Made by a program: the position numbers and the translations under genes | In this document: piece by piece, positions 5,728 through 9,339 of the stretch | Layout: every line of letters begins with the position of its first letter | Position numbering within the stretch: the first letter of the stretch is position 1 | NCBI GenBank assembly: GCA_022013395.1 | Contig: JAKLQL010000520.1 | Span: 1-9,339 of the forward strand | From: Acetobacterium sp. | GTDB lineage: Bacteria; Bacillota; Clostridia; Eubacteriales; Eubacteriaceae | DNA: 9,339 bases | Direction: 5' to 3' | Notes under the pieces: generated by a model | Databases searched by the model: none | The model's input: the letters and a program-made list of their open reading frames with translations, nothing else | Told to the model about the DNA's origin: nothing

Positions 5728-5740
5728 ATTATATAGCATC
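5728..5740 (-). promoter_or_regulatory. Candidate promoter of the GNAT/ARH-GNAT operon
   Basis: The minus strand reads GATGCTATATAATG. It holds a perfect -10 TATAAT (5733-5728), or the overlapping TATATA with an extended TGC in front. No good -35 hexamer lies at 16-18 nt. The start would fall near 5721, about 70 nt before the GNAT ATG. The 176-nt spacer between the SGNH hydrolase and this gene shows no other convincing promoter. Confidence 0.45.
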
Positions 5741-5809
5741 CTGATGATCAGAGAATTCTTGATTGAATACTTCCGTCTAGTAGCTACCACTTGTCTTCGT
5801 TTTGACCTT

Positions 5810-5824
5810 GATCACACGGTGATC
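5810..5824. repeat. Short inverted repeat after the SGNH hydrolase gene
   Basis: GATCAC-ACG-GTGATC is a perfect 6-bp dyad, 2 nt beyond the stop codon of the SGNH hydrolase. There is no T-run on the exit side, so it is at best a weak terminator or an operator. If it does not terminate, the hydrolase and the GNAT operon could share read-through transcripts. Confidence 0.4.
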
Positions 5825-5826
5825 GA

Positions 5827-6408
5827 TCAGCTGACTGACATAACTTGGCTGGATTCCCAAAATGCGATGAAACTGTCCGCCATTCGCTGATGACCGGCAG
5901 GACTCTGATGAATCCCATCCAGATACAGATCTTTATCATTCCAGTCGATGGATGCTCTGAAATCTAGGGTTGGGATCCGGGACGATACCGTATAATCTCT
6001 TAACCACTGGCAGTAGGCTTCAATCATTACCGCCGATTTTTCAAAATCGACCATCTCACCACCTTCTTTAAAGGCCACCGGCAGATGAATTGGCGGAGGG
6101 ATAGCGACAAAAACCTTAATATCATTAGCTTTTGACTGGTTAGCCATTGTACTCATATTTTGAGCGGCCCGCTCCCAGTTGCGGCTAAAAAAGATATCAT
6201 TGTAGCCGCCCATCAGGATCACTCCATCGGGTTTTGCATCCAACACCTGTTTCTGGATCCGTTCCAGCATACCCGCGGTGGTATCCCCGCTGACCCCGCG
6301 ATTGACCATCTGAATTCCAGTCTTTTTTTCTGCAATCACATGCCATTTTTCTTCCCGGGACACCTGGTAACCAAAGGTCAGACTGTCGCCAAAACATATT
6401 ATTTTCAC
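5827..6408 (-). CDS. SGNH/GDSL-family hydrolase (probable esterase or deacylase)
   Basis: A 193-residue protein with all SGNH blocks. Block I is FGDSLTFGY (6-14) with nucleophile S9. Block II is NRGVSGDTT (36-44) with the oxyanion glycine, block III is GGYND (67-71) with N70, and block V is DGIHQSPAGH (164-173) with the D164 and H167 catalytic residues. The length and arrangement match bacterial lysophospholipase L1-like (TesA-type) enzymes. There is no signal peptide, so it should act in the cytoplasm on an ester or acyl substrate that cannot be named from sequence. The start is GTG (6406-6408), supported by GGAAGGA about 8 nt upstream; the next in-frame Met lies deep inside the fold. The gene appears monocistronic: a stem-loop and its own promoter lie upstream, and 176 nt separate it from the next gene. 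Confidence 0.9.
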   Translation of the reverse strand: MKIICFGDSLTFGYQVSREEKWHVIAEKKTGIQMVNRGVSGDTTAGMLERIQKQVLDAKPDGVILMGGYNDIFFSRNWERAAQNMSTMANQSKANDIKVFVAIPPPIHLPVAFKEGGEMVDFEKSAVMIEAYCQWLRDYTVSSRIPTLDFRASIDWNDKDLYLDGIHQSPAGHQRMADSFIAFWESSQVMSVS

Positions 6409-6473
6409 AATTTTTTCCTTCCCAAAGCGGCTCCATATGTAGCTTTATGAGGTTAACGTATAGTTTTAATTCT

Positions 6474-6503
6474 ATCATAGCACAAACTTCCTGACAATCA
6501 CAA
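6474..6503 (-). promoter_or_regulatory. Extended -10 promoter of the SGNH hydrolase gene
   Basis: The minus strand reads TTGTGA (6503-6498), an 18-nt spacer, then TATGAT (6479-6474). The -10 is directly preceded by TGC, giving the extended TGNTATGAT. The -35 lies in the distal arm of the stem-loop that follows the chemoreceptor gene. A start near 6467 gives a leader of about 60 nt. Confidence 0.5.
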
Positions 6504-6537
6504 AGACCACCTCGCTAAGGGTGGCCTTTGTGATTGT
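6494..6537 (-). terminator. Long stem-loop after the chemoreceptor gene
   Basis: In minus-strand RNA, 18 bases (6537-6520) pair with 6511-6494 around the 8-nt loop CUUAGCGA. The only non-Watson-Crick pair is one G-U, which would be an A/C mismatch in plus-strand RNA, so the structure favours minus-strand transcripts. It starts 30 nt after the chemoreceptor stop codon. No U-run follows (GTCAGGAAG comes next), so it may act as a weak terminator or as a 3'-end stabiliser. Confidence 0.65.
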
Positions 6538-6567
6538 AAAATTATCTTGTCTTTATGCGAATGTTAG

Positions 6568-9339
6568 TTAAACCTTTCGAATCTTGAACTGATCAATCAT
6601 TTGTTTCAACAGAACCGATTGGCCGGAGAGCTCTTCGCTGGCAGCGGCACTCTGTTCAGCAGTCGCTGAATTTTGCTGAACAACCTGGGCGACCTGTTCA
6701 ACGCCCAGATTAATCTGGGCAATACCGGTGGCCTGTTCGTTTGATGCCCCAGCAATGTTACCAATTAAGCTGGTAACCTTGCCAATTCCTGAAACAATTT
6801 CATCCAGTGCTCCGGCAGTGTCATCAGCAATCTTGGTACCTTCTTGAACCTTGCTGATGGATCCTTCAATCAGCACCGTAGTCTCTTTAGCCGCTTCTGC
6901 ACTTCTGGCCGCTAATGTCCGAACTTCTTCGGCGACCACCGCAAACCCCTTACCATGCTGTCCAGCCCGAGCGGCTTCAACCGCAGCGTTAAGCGCCAGG
7001 ATATTAGTCTGGAAAGCGATGTCATCAATCACTTTAATAATTTTGGAAATATCCACGGATGATTTATTAATTTCAACCATGGAACGCTGCATTTCGGTCA
7101 TCTGGCGATTGCCTTTTTCAGCATTACCCATCACATCAGTAGCCAATTCTCTGGCTTTGTTGGCATCAACAGCGTTATTTTTGGTCTGATCAGCAATTTC
7201 AGCAATAGAGGCGGTCAGTTCCTCAATGGAGCTGGCCTGTTCGGTGGACCCCTGTGCCAACGCCTGACTACTATCGGACACCTGATTAGCGCCGCCATTC
7301 ACTTGCTCGGCGGCGATATTAATATCGCCCATGACCTCATTGAGGGAATGAATGATCACATTAAGGGCATTGGAAATGGTCACAAAATCGCCCCGAAAAG
7401 CTTGGGCGTTTTCGATATCCAGATTTCCTTGAGATAATTGTTCGATTTTTTCGGTAATTTCCCCAACAACCCCGTCCAGCAAGGTGGCCGTTGAATTAAC
7501 GCTATGTTTGAGTAAATCCACATCTCCCCGATACTCGCCATTAATCCGTACTCGCAGATTTCCATTGGAAATGGCTTCCATGACTTCCATCACTTCCCCC
7601 AGGGGTTTATTCAGTTCTTCCAAAATGGCATTCATTCCGCCGACTACTTCCCGCCATGCGCCCTGGAAGATGCTGGTATCAGCTCTGGCCCGGAGATTTC
7701 CATCAATGACCGCATTGGTAATCATGGTGGCATCATCAATTAAGGTGCCGATGGATTCTTTGACCAGCATCAAACTATTATTGATCTCATTAAACTGAGC
7801 ACTGACTTCCGAGGTATACTCATCGGCAGCACCACAATTCATATCAAAGTCCAGATTTCCTTCTGCTAAATGGATCAGATTTTCACCCAGACGGGCTACT
7901 TCAGCTTTAGTATAATCGCTGACACGAATAATCGGCGTAATATCGGTAACCACTTCAATGAAACCGACATTTTCGCCATTTCTGTTTTTAAGATAAGCAG
8001 TTGCCTGTTTATTGCTGCGGCCAACCCATTCAAAATAGCTTTCTGATGATCCCTGATCCACCAGTTGTCTGATTCCACAGCCTTGGGTTTGACAAATGCT
8101 GGCCCCGGCGTTGTAGCAATCCATCCCACAGGCAGAAACCCGATCCTGGATTACACCATTCTCAATCATCAGCTCTTCAAATGCATGGTTCATAAAGGTC
8201 CATTTCATGTCATTGTCGGTAATATGAACCGGGAATGGAATCCCGTCGATGATGGCCTCATACCAGAACATCTTGTCTACCACAGTATCAAGAGTCTGAT
8301 TGACACCGGAAATAACCTGGGCATACTCGCCCGAGTGGTTGTCCGCGGCGGCTCGTCTGGTGAAATCGCCATGAATAGCTGCATCGGAAAGCATAATGGT
8401 ATCCGAAACCAAATTTCCAATTGATTCTTTAATTGAAACCATACTGTTACCCAGCACATCTCCCGACGATTTTGGTTTAAAATCGATAGCTAAATCACCT
8501 TTGGCAATGGCTTGGGCGGCTTCAGCCTGTTCCCGGATGTTTCCCGCCATATTCACAAAGGATCGGGTAAGCTCACCAATTTCGTCATCTTTGGCATCCT
8601 CAGCCATGGTCTGGTCGATATCCACATCCCCCAGTGCCAAACGATCAGCGGCCTCAGCCAGTCGAGTAATGGGGCGGATGAAGTTTCTCGTTGAGGCGAC
8701 GATGATTCCTACAATAACCAGGAGTCCCAGCCCAAAAACAAGCAACATCATAGTCCGAATTCCTGAAAAGACTTCATTAAATTCTGTTGTTGGCAATCCG
8801 GTTGCCAGCACCCAGCCGGTGTCGCCGATTTCGGTGACATAACCTCTGCTTTCGATGCCATTCGTTGAATAGGTGATCGGTCCTGTCGTTTTATCCATCA
8901 ACGCTGCGATGATATTCGCTGACATATCCGTATCGGCGAGCATACCGTTGTTGTAATCCGGGTTGGGATGATCAAAAACCATGCCGCTATTGGTTGAAAC
9001 AACAAAGAACCCGGATTTGCCAATTTTGTTTTCAGCAATGATTCCTTTGATCCGGTCGATGGAAACATCGACGCAGGTGGCCCCTACCAGTTCTTGAGTT
9101 CTCGGTTTGAATACCGGGGCAACCACGCTGACGATGATTTCCTTGGTGGTAATATCTTCGTAGGGCTCCGAAATAAAAGCCTTCTTTTGCGCCACCAGTT
9201 CTTTAAACCAGGGCCGGGCGTTGATATCATAGGAAGAGTCTGATACTACCCCATCAGATTGGGTAAACTGACTGGAGTCCACATCGGCAATCCACGTTAC
9301 CCGAATATTTTCAGGATCGGTGGCGACCACATTATCCAG
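6568..9339 (-). CDS. Methyl-accepting chemotaxis protein with Cache, poly-HAMP and Cys4-PAS (N-terminus missing)
   Basis: The frame is open to the window edge. 923 residues are visible; numbering here starts at the valine of 9328-9330, with LDN before it. Residues 1-185 are the membrane-distal end of an extracellular Cache sensor ([35 protein letters not shown]). A TM helix spans about 193-213, and a HAMP domain 214-265. HAMP-like repeats ending in GD/GNL motifs recur at about 277, 319, 489, 542, 588 and 633. A PAS domain (353-468) contains C401, C405, C413 and C418. The MCP signalling hairpin runs from about 690 to 900, with the tip [22 protein letters not shown] (769-790) that contacts CheA and CheW. 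No CheR-tether pentapeptide is present; the protein ends KIRKV. It should control flagellar motors through CheA. The ligand is unknown. No chemotaxis or flagellar gene adjoins it here. The start lies outside the window. Confidence 0.95.
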   Translation of the reverse strand: MDNVVATDPENIRVTWIADVDSSQFTQSDGVVSDSSYDINARPWFKELVAQKKAFISEPYEDITTKEIIVSVVAPVFKPRTQELVGATCVDVSIDRIKGIIAENKIGKSGFFVVSTNSGMVFDHPNPDYNNGMLADTDMSANIIAALMDKTTGPITYSTNGIESRGYVTEIGDTGWVLATGLPTTEFNEVFSGIRTMMLLVFGLGLLVIVGIIVASTRNFIRPITRLAEAADRLALGDVDIDQTMAEDAKDDEIGELTRSFVNMAGNIREQAEAAQAIAKGDLAIDFKPKSSGDVLGNSMVSIKESIGNLVSDTIMLSDAAIHGDFTRRAAADNHSGEYAQVISGVNQTLDTVVDKMFWYEAIIDGIPFPVHITDNDMKWTFMNHAFEELMIENGVIQDRVSACGMDCYNAGASICQTQGCGIRQLVDQGSSESYFEWVGRSNKQATAYLKNRNGENVGFIEVVTDITPIIRVSDYTKAEVARLGENLIHLAEGNLDFDMNCGAADEYTSEVSAQFNEINNSLMLVKESIGTLIDDATMITNAVIDGNLRARADTSIFQGAWREVVGGMNAILEELNKPLGEVMEVMEAISNGNLRVRINGEYRGDVDLLKHSVNSTATLLDGVVGEITEKIEQLSQGNLDIENAQAFRGDFVTISNALNVIIHSLNEVMGDINIAAEQVNGGANQVSDSSQALAQGSTEQASSIEELTASIAEIADQTKNNAVDANKARELATDVMGNAEKGNRQMTEMQRSMVEINKSSVDISKIIKVIDDIAFQTNILALNAAVEAARAGQHGKGFAVVAEEVRTLAARSAEAAKETTVLIEGSISKVQEGTKIADDTAGALDEIVSGIGKVTSLIGNIAGASNEQATGIAQINLGVEQVAQVVQQNSATAEQSAAASEELSGQSVLLKQMIDQFKIRKV

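Noticed and set aside
6197..6478. 93-codon minus-strand open frame overlapping the SGNH hydrolase start
   Set aside because: It is out of frame with a gene that has every SGNH catalytic block, and its arginine/glycine-rich translation is typical of a shadow frame.
8396..8842. 148-codon plus-strand open frame opposite the chemoreceptor
   Set aside because: It is the antisense shadow of the HAMP/TM region: serine-rich, with no ribosome binding site, and fully inside a convincing gene.

Overview
The window looks like chromosomal DNA of a low-to-medium GC, motile, anaerobic Firmicute of the Clostridia. An acetogen of the Acetobacterium/Eubacterium group is my best guess. The guess rests on strong AGGAG-type ribosome binding sites, vegetative promoters of the TTGACA-N17-TATAAT type, AT-rich intergenic spacers, a URO-D-superfamily (corrinoid methyltransferase-like) enzyme and a very large chemoreceptor with a cysteine-bearing PAS domain. 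The organism is inferred, not proven. All genes I accept lie on the minus strand, so the window is read from its right end to its left.

Right part (9339-5827): the C-terminal 923 residues of a methyl-accepting chemotaxis protein (partial Cache sensor, one TM helix, HAMP, Cys4 PAS, several HAMP-like repeats, MCP signalling hairpin). A long stem-loop follows. Then comes a single SGNH/GDSL hydrolase gene with a GTG start and its own extended -10 promoter, whose -35 lies inside the preceding stem-loop.

Middle part (5733-3295): a probable operon of a GNAT acetyltransferase, an ADP-ribosylglycohydrolase fused to a second and different GNAT domain, and a 78-residue protein I do not recognise. A strong, symmetrical terminator closes it. 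The fusion is the most unusual coding feature of the window.

Left-middle (3195-1724): a 520-nt gene-free region carries a near-consensus promoter, operator-like dyads and a leader of about 280 nt in front of a single URO-D-family methyltransferase-like gene, which ends in a structured terminator. No corrinoid protein or second methyltransferase gene is adjacent.

Left part (1612-1): a membrane protein with a zinc ribbon at each end and its terminator, then a MarR-family regulator followed after 23 nt by the first 26 codons of an MFS drug-efflux-type transporter. The MarR promoter (TTGACA-N17-TAAGAT) runs directly into a perfect 19+19 bp inverted repeat, which is very probably the autoregulatory operator of this MarR-MFS unit.

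I see no tRNA, rRNA, CRISPR array, insertion sequence or phage gene. No complete new defence or biosynthetic system is evident. The best candidates for novelty are the ARH-GNAT fusion operon, the Cys4-PAS/poly-HAMP chemoreceptor and the double-dyad MarR operator.
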